NCBI GenBank assembly: GCA_947455215.1
Contig: CANGNA010000013.1
Span: forward strand, 1-64,000
From: Chitinophagaceae bacterium
GTDB lineage: Bacteria; Bacteroidota; Bacteroidia; Chitinophagales; Chitinophagaceae
Reading direction: 5' to 3'
DNA length: 64,000 nucleotides
Part shown: in pieces, positions 28,557 to 36,925 of the stretch
How positions within the stretch are numbered: the first letter of the stretch is position 1
How the letters are laid out: the number at the start of each line of letters is the position of its first letter
Program-made: the position numbers and the translations under genes
The notes under the pieces: generated by a model
Told to the model about the DNA's origin: nothing
Database searches by the model: none
Seen by the model: the letters and a program-made list of their open reading frames with translations, nothing else

Positions 28557-28910
28557 ATGAAGGTGTTAGTGCTGGAAGCGTATCGGCTGTTTTATTACCT
28601 TACCGGGGCAAAAACAGTATCGTATGTTTGTGCTATCATATTGATGAGCATACTGTATGTGATCCTATTGATGGGGCTGGTATTGCTGTTGCAGGACATT
28701 TTCCCGTTAAGGATGTTCGCAGTGCTTTTCAAATTTCCATTCAACATAGCCACGGGCGTAGTCATTGCAGGCGCGCTCTACCTGACCACCTCTATAAAAT
28801 TTGTTTCCATTACAGCACCCCATGGGCATGGCCGCCTCTTCAGGCTGGGGATGGTATTTCTATTGTGTATGCTCATCCTGGCATATAATTACCTGCTTCG
28901 TTACCTATAG
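28557..28910 (+). CDS. Three-helix membrane protein inside the phage minus operon
   Basis: A 117-residue protein with three predicted membrane segments (about 22-45, 60-80, 95-115). It is transcribed against the surrounding minus-strand phage genes and squeezed between portal and connector genes (2 bases from the latter). A TACTTTTG box lies at 28545-28552, just before the start, but without a clear -33 element. Unknown family; a holin role is conceivable from size and topology only. Confidence 0.5.
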   Translation: MKVLVLEAYRLFYYLTGAKTVSYVCAIILMSILYVILLMGLVLLLQDIFPLRMFAVLFKFPFNIATGVVIAGALYLTTSIKFVSITAPHGHGRLFRLGMVFLLCMLILAYNYLLRYL

Positions 28911-28912
28911 TA

Positions 28913-29350
28913 TCAGTAATGGTTATGCCTTTTAGGGTTGCTGTTCCAGCTTATAGCATCGCCATCCGGCGGCTGTGCTGCACTTGCGGTATCGGTATAG
29001 GGCCAGCCATAGGGGCTTACGCGTTCTTCCCCGATCTCTGTTAATAGTTTAATAGCATCCTGGTATGCTGTGCGGTACACTGACTGCTCTATACCAGTGG
29101 CAGACAGGCGGATGATATGCCATACCGCAATGTCTTTTACCAGGCGCTGCAGCAACGGATCGGGGCGGGCAGGTGGTGTACTTTCTGTGCCAAATAGTTG
29201 CAGCAAATCGTAGCGGGACAGGTAGAGCATCGCCTCGCTTTCAGCGGCCTGTATGGCCTCTGTAGTTATGCTGTCATCATTGCGGGTGATCTCGGCGATC
29301 ACTTCTGCATATATGTGTGTCTTCAGGTCGGTTGGGGTGATTAGGGACAT
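28913..29350 (-). CDS. Phage head-tail connector (DUF1320, Mu gp36-like)
   Basis: A 145-residue protein starting MSLITPTDLKTHIYAEVIAE and later AESEAMLYLSRYDL, the pattern of DUF1320 (Mu gp36). These helical proteins sit between portal and tail. In Mu the gene lies after the capsid gene; here it lies between terminase and portal on the other operon, so the head module has been rearranged. Confidence 0.75.
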   Translation of the reverse strand: MSLITPTDLKTHIYAEVIAEITRNDDSITTEAIQAAESEAMLYLSRYDLLQLFGTESTPPARPDPLLQRLVKDIAVWHIIRLSATGIEQSVYRTAYQDAIKLLTEIGEERVSPYGWPYTDTASAAQPPDGDAISWNSNPKRHNHY

Positions 29351-29432
29351 GGTTTTGGTTTGAGTTAAAAGGGTAAAAGGTTAAAGGGTTGAAACAGGCA
29401 TTATGAACGCGGACGAGTTAAGACGAGGATAG

Positions 29433-29520
29433 GCAAGCGGGACGCTTGCGGGTGCATAGGACGAAGCGAGACGCTTCGACCAGTTGCGGTTTATGTGGAG
29501 ACGCACATTGCATCTCTACG
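29433..29520. repeat. Cluster of short palindromes in the phage minus operon
   Basis: GCAAGCG-n3-CGCTTGC (29433-29449) and CGAAGCG-n3-CGCTTCG (29462-29478) are perfect 7-bp stems, each with a GA-containing three-base loop. A third imperfect palindrome GGAGACGC/GCATCTCT lies at about 29497-29518. They look like REP-type elements of host intergenic DNA. Confidence 0.7.
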
Positions 29521-29566
29521 TTGTGTTTTGGAAAATGAATATATCCCGGGTTGTTTGTTGGCAGAC

Positions 29567-30145
29567 CTATTCGTCTTTTTCTTTTGAGGGCGGGGTCTTC
29601 TCTTCTTTTTCCTCTTCTTCGTCCTCGTCGTCTGCGTCGGGGTCTTTTTTCTTTTTAGCCGGTGTGGCCTTAGGCGTGTCGCCTGTTTTTTTTGTAGCCG
29701 GCGCGACCTTTTTTTCTTTGGCTTCTTTTGGTTCTGCGGCTTCAGGCTCGGCACTTTCTCCGGTACGCTTTATGTTGGTGATCTTGCGTGTGGCCCGGTC
29801 GAAAGTGAGCTCGTATGCATTGGCCGTATTCTCGCCTATCTGCTGCACGATATAGCCTTGTATCACCTTGTTTTTGGCGGTATCATCATTATCTACAGAA
29901 TCGACGGTGACAAATACCTTTACGGGCTCCTTATTTTCTTTTTGCAGGGCCGATATCTTCTTGCGTTCTTCCGAGAATTCTTTAAGCGCCATGGCCTGTC
30001 GGCGGAACACGCCGTAGTCGGCACGCTCTTTTACTTTCTGGCGCTGTTCGGGGGTGGAGTGGGGTGTTTGTGCAAACGCAGTAAAGGATAATATGCTGAA
30101 CAGAACGACCGCGAGGGCTGAGGATATTTTGAACATGTGCTTCAT
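29567..30145 (-). CDS. Exported protein with low-complexity charged tail
   Basis: A 192-residue protein with a signal peptide (cleaved near AFAQ). A middle region of about 100 residues has helices and strands, followed by a C-terminal tail of about 65 residues made of Lys, Glu, Asp, Pro and Ala with a long acidic run. It does not resemble a phage structural protein, yet it lies between terminase and connector genes on the same strand. Probably a host-type periplasmic or surface protein. Function unknown. Confidence 0.6.
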   Translation of the reverse strand: MKHMFKISSALAVVLFSILSFTAFAQTPHSTPEQRQKVKERADYGVFRRQAMALKEFSEERKKISALQKENKEPVKVFVTVDSVDNDDTAKNKVIQGYIVQQIGENTANAYELTFDRATRKITNIKRTGESAEPEAAEPKEAKEKKVAPATKKTGDTPKATPAKKKKDPDADDEDEEEEKEEKTPPSKEKDE

Positions 30146-30204
30146 TGTTTGTAAAAATAGGTAAGGTTTTATAAATGTTGTGTTATTTGACGTGTTGCTG
30201 CTGT

Positions 30205-31716
30205 TTAATTGAGCGACTGATGATTGCGCAGCAGTGCGCCCACCTCCATATCACGCAGCAGATCCAGGTTGGTGCGCTCACCGAAAATATATATGGCACC
30301 TTCTACAGCGTCGGGGCCATCATCGTGCGAGCGGCTGCCGGGGCCAAAGGCCAGGAACTGCTGCTCCAGCCGCTGCATGTGCGGGTTGTTGCGTTCCTGC
30401 TCATTAAGGAACAGCTGGCCGTTGCGGTTCAGCGGCTCCAGCAGCAACTCTATGCGCGCATATTTGTTGGTCTTCTTACGGTTATCGGGCTGTACGCAAA
30501 GCCTGACACCGCGCTTGCGGGCTTCGTTGTTTACCTGATCTATAAGGGTATGCTGCATAAATACCTGCTCCATATAGAACCTGCAAGGCACAGGCAGCCG
30601 GCTTGCGATATCTATGTGCCACTGTATCATTTGGGCAATGGTGGTCTGCTCCAGGAAGCAGGCAATGATATGGAATTCGTCCTGCCACTTACCTACCAAC
30701 ACAGTGGCCTTAAAGTCGCCCTCATCGGAATAGGAAGGGTCGGTATAGCAAACAAGGCCATCGTATTCATGTATGTCTGGCAGGTCTTTCCAACTCACCT
30801 GTTTGAACACGGCCCCTTCGGAAACCGGGTTGTTGAAATATTCCTTCAGCATAGAGGCATGGCTTTTCTGCTTCAGCACACGGGCTATATGCTCTTCGGT
30901 GTTCTTTTCCGGCCATGACGACAAGCCATCATCGTTGCGGATGTTGACGATGCCTGCGTGATCGGCAAATTGCTGCGCGCGGGCCATGCAGCTGTCGTGG
31001 GCGATCAGGTTGCCACAGAAAATGATGGTGGTGGGCTGCGACACGGAGCGGGTGCCTATAGCGGCCTCTTCTATCCAGCGCCATTTCTTACGCACAATAT
31101 CGCCATTCAGGCAATCGGCATCGGTGTCTATATCGTCGAAGAGCAGGATATCGGGCCGGGCCTCCTCGTTGCGGGCACCACGCGGGCTCTGGCCTACGCC
31201 CAGCGCGCGGAATGCAGCGCCGGAGCGGGTGATGAACTCGGCAGCCTGCCAGCTGCCCGACTGCACCTGCTGGCCATAATCGTGCAGCAACAGTTCGTTA
31301 CACTCCAGGTTGGTTTTGTAGGGCATCAGCAGTCGGGTGGCATTGTCGAGGCTGTTGCTGATGAGGAGCGCATATTTCTTTTTCACCCGGGCGTTATCTG
31401 CCGGATGGCCAACAAGCGTGAGGTACAGTACCTCCAGCATGGTACGCGTGCTTTTGGCCAGCTCGCGGCTCCAGATGCGTACCTCGTAAAATTCGGTGTT
31501 AGCTATTACCCGTTGCGTAGCATCCTTGTGGAACTGTGCGGGCGAAGCGGTGCAATATTGCTTGAAATAGTAGCTGAACCATTGCTCGGGATCGGCCTCC
31601 AGGCGCTGCCTGCGGGCTTCTTTGATCTCGGTGGGCTCATTAGGGTCTACGTCGGCGGGCGAGAGGAATATACTGCTGAATTGGCCCCAGCTTTCGAGGG
31701 CTTGTTTGCTGGTCAT
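30205..31716 (-). CDS. Terminase large subunit (Mu gp28-like)
   Basis: A 503-residue packaging motor. The ATPase half has a deviant Walker A, SRELAKST at 83-90, and a Walker B ILLFDDID at 190-197. The nuclease half has an acidic motif in YTDPSYSD (Asp326) and a late DDGPDAVEGAI motif, the expected RNase H-like metal ligands. All motifs are present, so the enzyme may be active. It follows the small-subunit gene by 39 bases. Intact terminase is needed for DNA-filled particles. Confidence 0.88.
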   Translation of the reverse strand: MTSKQALESWGQFSSIFLSPADVDPNEPTEIKEARRQRLEADPEQWFSYYFKQYCTASPAQFHKDATQRVIANTEFYEVRIWSRELAKSTRTMLEVLYLTLVGHPADNARVKKKYALLISNSLDNATRLLMPYKTNLECNELLLHDYGQQVQSGSWQAAEFITRSGAAFRALGVGQSPRGARNEEARPDILLFDDIDTDADCLNGDIVRKKWRWIEEAAIGTRSVSQPTTIIFCGNLIAHDSCMARAQQFADHAGIVNIRNDDGLSSWPEKNTEEHIARVLKQKSHASMLKEYFNNPVSEGAVFKQVSWKDLPDIHEYDGLVCYTDPSYSDEGDFKATVLVGKWQDEFHIIACFLEQTTIAQMIQWHIDIASRLPVPCRFYMEQVFMQHTLIDQVNNEARKRGVRLCVQPDNRKKTNKYARIELLLEPLNRNGQLFLNEQERNNPHMQRLEQQFLAFGPGSRSHDDGPDAVEGAIYIFGERTNLDLLRDMEVGALLRNHQSLN

Positions 31717-31755
31717 AGCGGGTGGATGTTTAGTGATAGAGAGGGAAAGACGGCA

Positions 31756-32199
31756 TCAGGCTACTTTAGCCTCATCGGCCAGGAAATCGCCGAAGGCAGC
31801 GCAAACCTTGTGCGACAGTTCTTTATCGCGCGGGCGCAGCCACAGGCAGAATTTGCGGCCTACATCGTTGATGGTGCCGAGATCAGTACTGGTATCGAGG
31901 TTGCGGATGCTGGCGGTATATTTGGTCATCAGCTCTACATCTTTCATGTTGGGGTCTGCTGCTGCGCGTATCTTTTCGCTCAGCTTGGCCAGCATATCAT
32001 AGAGGATGGTCATCTGGTGGCGCTTGCTGGTGAGCAGGCCATTGCGCAGGTTGCCCCAGCTGCCCTGTCCGATCCAGTCGCGGATGGCATTTGCGGGGAT
32101 ATCTGTTTCTTTAGCTATCTGGTCGGGCTCTTTGAACTCTACTGCGTAAAGGTAGCGGGCCAGCGATCGGTTGAGGTCGGTATGTAATTTGTCTTCCAT
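31756..32199 (-). CDS. Probable terminase small subunit (helix-turn-helix)
   Basis: Start chosen at ATG 32199 (MEDKLHTDLNR), 147 residues. The frame opens earlier at 32247, but that part overlaps the shared control element. Near the N-terminus is a helix-turn-helix (DQIAKETDIPANAIRDWIGQGSWG), then a helical oligomerisation region. The layout and the place before the large subunit match DUF1804-type small terminases. It is the first gene of the minus operon. A CACCTTTG box ends only 4 bases before the ATG, so the mRNA may be leaderless. Confidence 0.7.
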   Translation of the reverse strand: MEDKLHTDLNRSLARYLYAVEFKEPDQIAKETDIPANAIRDWIGQGSWGNLRNGLLTSKRHQMTILYDMLAKLSEKIRAAADPNMKDVELMTKYTASIRNLDTSTDLGTINDVGRKFCLWLRPRDKELSHKVCAAFGDFLADEAKVA

Positions 32200-32203
32200 G
32201 ACC

Positions 32204-32313
32204 CAAAGGTGAGCAGAGAAAAAATACCGGGCCCGGCAAAAAAGCATGATGCTATCAAAAACGTAGCATGATGCACCGCATAGGGGGCATCATGCCACGC
32301 CATTTTGTGGATA
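32204..32313 (-). promoter_or_regulatory. Shared control element, left copy (minus operon)
   Basis: Read on the minus strand: GCATGATGC (32295-32287), 12 bases, GCATCATGC (32274-32266), then GCATCATGC (32252-32244), and CACCTTTG (32211-32204) 32 bases later. Positions 32263-32313 are identical to 36791-36841 in reverse complement, and similarity continues to 32238. The half-sites are 21-22 bp apart, on one face of the helix. The element stands directly before the terminase operon. Confidence 0.8.
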
Positions 32314-32425
32314 AGTGCCGGCAACTGCTTTAACACCAAACAACAACAAATACGATAGCAAATAAATATCTGCCGAAGATGCCGTGCATGAGTTTTTTCT
32401 TGCATAATAAGGAAAAACGGGGCAT

Positions 32426-32494
32426 ACCGTTGGTGAACAAAAGCGACCGTTGGTGAGAAAAAAGCATAAATTATGACACGGGTATATACCTTTG
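32426..32494 (+). promoter_or_regulatory. Promoter with tandem ACCGTTGGT boxes before the NHL/T9SS gene
   Basis: ACCGTTGGTGA occurs twice, at 32426-32436 and 32446-32456, a 20-bp period. A TACCTTTG box follows at 32487-32494, 25 bases before the start codon. The repeated nonamer matches the consensus described for LytTR-type regulators ([TA][AC][CA]GTTN[AG][TG], direct repeats), although the gap is 11 rather than 12-13 bp. No -33 element was seen, as expected of an activated promoter. Confidence 0.45.
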
Positions 32495-32519
32495 GCGTTC
32501 CACCTAAAAATCGGGTACT

Positions 32520-35500
32520 ATGAAGAAGATATCTGCGCTTATAGCAACATTCATTTTATTGCAGGTAACCAGCTGGGCACAGCCAGGCCATTTGGTGAAA
32601 TTGTTTGGTGGTCCTGCGTATGCTGGAGTTACTCCTGTGGAATATGCACCGGATACTTTGGTGAAGTTCTCCAACGTGACGTGTTTCCATAAAGACACTG
32701 CCGGCAACTACTTTGTTGCCGACTTTGGCAGAACAGGGTTTGGCTACCGGATACGGAAGATAGAGGCGGCAACCCACCAGGTATATACAATAGCAGGTAA
32801 CGGCGCATCGGGATATACGGGCGATGGTGGCCCGGCGGTATTGGCCGCATTAACTAATGTGACCACCATGACCACAGATCATTCGGGCAATCTTTTAATT
32901 GTTGATAATGGCAACCTGAGAAAGATAAACCTGGCCACCAATATTATTACCACCCTGGCACCGGAGGGTTATTTCGGGATCAACGGACTGTATGTAGATG
33001 ACTGGGACAATATATTTTATACATCTCAGTTTAGCATGTATAAACTGCCTGCCGGTGGCGGGCCGCGCACGGTTGTGTTGAACACCTATGGCGTTAATGG
33101 TTTTTCCGGCGATGGTGGCCCGGCGGCGATGGCGCATATGGGCAAAGCAGGGGCTATAACCGGAGACGGGCATCATAATCTTTTTGTGATAGATAGCGGT
33201 AACCACAAAGTAAGAAAGATAGACGCTGCAGGCATAATAACAACTATAGCCGGCGATGGTACAGACTACTATCATGGTGACGGTGGCCCCGCACTAAGTG
33301 CAGGGATGCGTTGGACAAGAGCAGGTGCGGGAATGCTGAAAACTGATACCGCAGGCAATGTATATGTAGCCTGCGAGACACCATTGTTCCCCTATGTAAT
33401 AAGGAAGATAGATGCAGCCGGCAGGATAACAAAAGTGGCGTTTACGGTAACAGATTCGACCGGGTGGGTAACCAGCCCGGAAACCCCCGGTGGCTATTAC
33501 GCTGTTGAGTTTCAATTGGCGAGCGATGGTTCGGTGCTGGTACACGACGCGTACAGCGTGTACAAACTCACCAATATGTGGGCAGGCATTACCGCGCTTG
33601 ACATTCGCGATACCATAGTAACACCGCCCTGCACGATGCCTGTGATGAAAATGGCCATACATGGCACCATAGCTGGTACACCGGCCCCCGGAGACTCTGC
33701 CAGGGTAGCTATATACTACAAAACAGACAGTGTGCACCAGGTAACACTGCCCTATGACAGGCATATTGATGGCGTGACAGGCGACACCACCTATACCTTC
33801 GGCAGCACCGGCTACGTTATAGATTCGTTTGCGTATAACTGGCCGGGCATACATTATCCCTTTGTTACACTATCTGTGTTGGGAGGATATGAGGATGCTG
33901 AACGACTGCCCGCCATCAACGCGGTAAGCAGCTGTAATAACAGCTATAAGCTCATACAGGTAAGCAGAGTACAAGACACGATACTAACACCTCCTTGTGT
34001 ATTTCCGGCAGTGATGAAAAGAACGCTTACCGGCACGATACAGTCGAGTTTTATGACAGTGCAGGATACGCTGTACGTAAAATTTGATAATGACGACAGC
34101 ACAATGACTGTCGCAAGATTGCCGATAGACATCAGCGATTATGAGATAAGGCCGCAAGACTGGCCAACGGAGGTGGATAGTACCGACACATTCTATCATT
34201 ATTCATACACTTACTATCATAATTATAACCCAAGGCCGCTAGACTATTCTAATCCATCTGTGGAGCTTAGCGGTCCTTATTACAGTGGTAATTTACAACT
34301 AAGGGTAAACTCCGGACTTGGCGACTATTACGGAGGAGAGTTGTGGGTGCCCCAGATGAACCCATGGATCGTAAGCACAGATATTTTATGGGGTGCGCTG
34401 GCCGTGCCGGCATGCGATACATCTATTGTGCAGATGGATGCCATCATGCATCATTTGGCAGGGCCGTGTGCTAATCCGCTGCCCTTTAATGGCAGGATAA
34501 ATATTAGTGGTACATTGCAGGGAGGTGCTGCACGATTGTCCACCATCCCGATACACGTGAACTTTGGTGACGGGTCGGACACGTTCATCCGCATCAATAA
34601 TATCTGGACAGATGGTATGGGCAGGTTTAATTACAGTGTGCCGGAATTCCGCCACCTGTACCTAACTGCAGGTACTTATTTCCTGTATATAACATTAGAC
34701 ACAGCAGTGGCGGTGCTGGATTACAATAGCACAGCCTCGGCCGTTACACTAACAAATGACTGCTCATCAGCAAGTGGTACCTTCTTTATAGATGCTAACC
34801 ACAACTGCGTGGCCGATGCCGGCGAGATAAGACTGGGCAGCTGGCCATTTATAGTAGTGAATAATACCACCCACGATACTACCAACTATTGGTGCGACCA
34901 GTATGGCAACTACAACGTAGCGCTGTCTGGCACCGACAACTATACCATCATATCTACCCACCAGAACTACTATGATGGTACCAGCGTGTACGATTCGCTG
35001 ACACCAACATGCCCTGCCAGTGGGGTGTACCATGTTACAGCTGCTACAGGTACATCGTTCACCCAGAATTTTGGCTTTGAATGCTCGGGTATTGGCGGTG
35101 CAGTAGACATGAACATATCCGGCTTTGGCTGGGGTTTTGTGCCGGGCGACACAGGCGTGATATCGATATGGGGCAGTAATGAGTGGGGCTATATGTGCGA
35201 CACCCTGGCATCGACAGTAACGCTGATCAAAGACAGCAGGCTGGCCTATGTGGGTATGTGGAATGGCCCGTCACCATCATCGGTAAGCGGTGATACGCTA
35301 ACGTGGCATTTTTCTACAGCGGCAGGCCTGCTGGACTTTAGCGCCAATGTAAAGGTAGCATGCGCAACCACGGCTAGTATGGGCGATACACTGCACAATA
35401 TGCTGATGATAACGCCAACAGCATTGTCCGACCCTTACCTGGCCAATAACCAGTATAGCTGGAGCGAACCGGTGCGCACATCGTGGGATCCTAACGAGAA

Positions 35501-36626
35501 GGAAGTATCGCCCAAAGGCTACGGAGCGGAAGGATATATAGAAAACGGCACAGCGCTGAGCTACATGGTGCATTTCCAGAACACCGGCACGGCACGTGCA
35601 AGGCATATAACAGTAGTAGATACACTAAGTGCATCGCTGGACCTGAGCACACTGCAGCTGACCAATGCCAGTGCACAGGTGCAGCTGATACAGGCCGGCA
35701 ATAATGTGATACGGTTCCGCTTTACGGACATCAACCTGCCCGATAGCGCCAGTGATCCTGAAGGTAGCAAGGGTTATGTATCCTTCAACATACTGCCGAA
35801 GGATGACCTGGCAGCGGGCACACAGATAAAAAACCATGCAGGTATATACTTCGACTATAACCCGCCTGTATACACCAATGAGACCATCAACACGATAGAA
35901 GATGAACTGGCTCCGCTGGAAGGCCCTGCAACGGTATGTACCGGAGGCACGATAACACTTAGCGCCAACATAGCCGGTGGTATATGGCACGCCGCCAACG
36001 GACACACATCTGTAACCGATGGTATAGTGACAGGTACAACAGAAGGGGTAGACACAGTGTACTATACTGTTTATGGTGATAAAGTAGCCTACATGGTGAT
36101 AGAAGTAAACAACACTGCCGATGCAGGTAGCATTGCCGGTGTAGACACGGTATGCGAGGGATCGCAACTGTTCCTGTCGGCCACTGTAAGCGGCGGTGCA
36201 TGGAGCAGTACTAACACCGGCATCATATCAGTAAGCACATCGGGCATGGTTACGGCTGCAGCACCGGGTTCGGCGGCTGTACATTACATCGTATCGGGCA
36301 CGTGTGGCACAGATACGGCCACCCATGGTATGTATGTGATACCTGTAGATGAATGTAACAGCACGGGTGTAGCAGGCATTAGCCATCCGCAGATAGCCAT
36401 CTACCCCAACCCATCATCGGGTACGTTTGTAGTAGACATGCAGCAGCCGGTGAGCGATGCAACCATAACTATTACCGATATATCGGGCAAGGTGTTGCTG
36501 GTAGTACATCCGCAGGCAGGTCAGCAGCAAGTGCAGGTATCGCTGGGCAACCTGGCCTCCGGCACGTATATGATAAAGGTGGAAGCCGATGGCCGGCAGT
36601 ACAGGGATAAGCTGGTGCTGTGGTAG
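32520..36626 (+). CDS. Large T9SS-exported protein with NHL propeller
   Basis: A 1368-residue protein. It has a signal peptide (MKKISALIATFILLQVTSWAQ), then NHL-type beta-propeller repeats to about residue 330 (YTIAGNGASGYTGDGGPA, VRKIDAAGIITTIAGDG) and a long beta-sandwich middle. A DUF7619-like repeat follows near 985-1115 (WDPNEKEVSPKGY, VHFQNTGTARARHITVVDTL), then Ig-like domains. The C-terminus is a T9SS sorting domain from about 1290 (IAIYPNPSSGTF to KLVLW). It should be on the cell surface or secreted. It sits between the two divergent phage operons but has its own promoter and terminator. Not a phage-type protein. Confidence 0.8.
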   Translation: MKKISALIATFILLQVTSWAQPGHLVKLFGGPAYAGVTPVEYAPDTLVKFSNVTCFHKDTAGNYFVADFGRTGFGYRIRKIEAATHQVYTIAGNGASGYTGDGGPAVLAALTNVTTMTTDHSGNLLIVDNGNLRKINLATNIITTLAPEGYFGINGLYVDDWDNIFYTSQFSMYKLPAGGGPRTVVLNTYGVNGFSGDGGPAAMAHMGKAGAITGDGHHNLFVIDSGNHKVRKIDAAGIITTIAGDGTDYYHGDGGPALSAGMRWTRAGAGMLKTDTAGNVYVACETPLFPYVIRKIDAAGRITKVAFTVTDSTGWVTSPETPGGYYAVEFQLASDGSVLVHDAYSVYKLTNMWAGITALDIRDTIVTPPCTMPVMKMAIHGTIAGTPAPGDSARVAIYYKTDSVHQVTLPYDRHIDGVTGDTTYTFGSTGYVIDSFAYNWPGIHYPFVTLSVLGGYEDAERLPAINAVSSCNNSYKLIQVSRVQDTILTPPCVFPAVMKRTLTGTIQSSFMTVQDTLYVKFDNDDSTMTVARLPIDISDYEIRPQDWPTEVDSTDTFYHYSYTYYHNYNPRPLDYSNPSVELSGPYYSGNLQLRVNSGLGDYYGGELWVPQMNPWIVSTDILWGALAVPACDTSIVQMDAIMHHLAGPCANPLPFNGRINISGTLQGGAARLSTIPIHVNFGDGSDTFIRINNIWTDGMGRFNYSVPEFRHLYLTAGTYFLYITLDTAVAVLDYNSTASAVTLTNDCSSASGTFFIDANHNCVADAGEIRLGSWPFIVVNNTTHDTTNYWCDQYGNYNVALSGTDNYTIISTHQNYYDGTSVYDSLTPTCPASGVYHVTAATGTSFTQNFGFECSGIGGAVDMNISGFGWGFVPGDTGVISIWGSNEWGYMCDTLASTVTLIKDSRLAYVGMWNGPSPSSVSGDTLTWHFSTAAGLLDFSANVKVACATTASMGDTLHNMLMITPTALSDPYLANNQYSWSEPVRTSWDPNEKEVSPKGYGAEGYIENGTALSYMVHFQNTGTARARHITVVDTLSASLDLSTLQLTNASAQVQLIQAGNNVIRFRFTDINLPDSASDPEGSKGYVSFNILPKDDLAAGTQIKNHAGIYFDYNPPVYTNETINTIEDELAPLEGPATVCTGGTITLSANIAGGIWHAANGHTSVTDGIVTGTTEGVDTVYYTVYGDKVAYMVIEVNNTADAGSIAGVDTVCEGSQLFLSATVSGGAWSSTNTGIISVSTSGMVTAAAPGSAAVHYIVSGTCGTDTATHGMYVIPVDECNSTGVAGISHPQIAIYPNPSSGTFVVDMQQPVSDATITITDISGKVLLVVHPQAGQQQVQVSLGNLASGTYMIKVEADGRQYRDKLVLW

Positions 36627-36650
36627 GCAGCTGAAAAGAGAAATTTTTGC

Positions 36651-36677
36651 AAAAAGGAGGGCACTGCTCTCCTTTTT
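36651..36677 (+). terminator. Terminator after the NHL/T9SS gene
   Basis: Arms AAAAAGGAG (36651-36659) and CTCCTTTTT (36669-36677), followed by more T. It separates the T9SS gene from the phage plus operon. Confidence 0.85.
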
Positions 36678-36790
36678 TTTGTGCCAAAAACAAGTCAAAA
36701 ATGGCCATTTTTTCGTACCAGCTTTTTTCGGCGGACAGAAAGATTTTTTTGCAAGTGTAAAAGCAACATTGCAAAATAGTTGGCGGAAGA

Positions 36791-36900
36791 TATCCACAAA
36801 ATGGCGTGGCATGATGCCCCCTATGCGGTGCATCATGCTACTAAAATCGTAGTATCATGCTTTTTCGATTTGCCTGGTTTTGATATCCGTTTCATCTTTG
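36791..36900 (+). promoter_or_regulatory. Shared control element, right copy (plus operon)
   Basis: GCATGATGC (36809-36817), 12 bases, GCATCATGC (36830-36838), then ATCATGC (36854-36860), and CATCTTTG (36893-36900) exactly 32 bases later. It is collinear with the left copy through 36866, without insertions; only an A-tract/T-tract patch (36842-36849) and single bases differ. The first gene starts 26 bases after the CATCTTTG box. Confidence 0.8.
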
Positions 36901-36925
36901 TGCCACAAAACAACGATATCCTATC

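Noticed and set aside
30958..32187. 409-residue open frame opposite the terminase genes
   Set aside because: It mirrors two recognisable phage genes and has no domain pattern; an antisense artefact of codon bias.
32520..36626. NHL/T9SS protein as a phage tail fibre
   Set aside because: It has a signal peptide and a T9SS sorting domain, and is separated from the tail genes by a terminator.
32263..36841. Inverted repeats as ends of a transposon
   Set aside because: There is no transposase between them, no target duplication, and each copy sits at the same place relative to an operon start, which fits control elements better.
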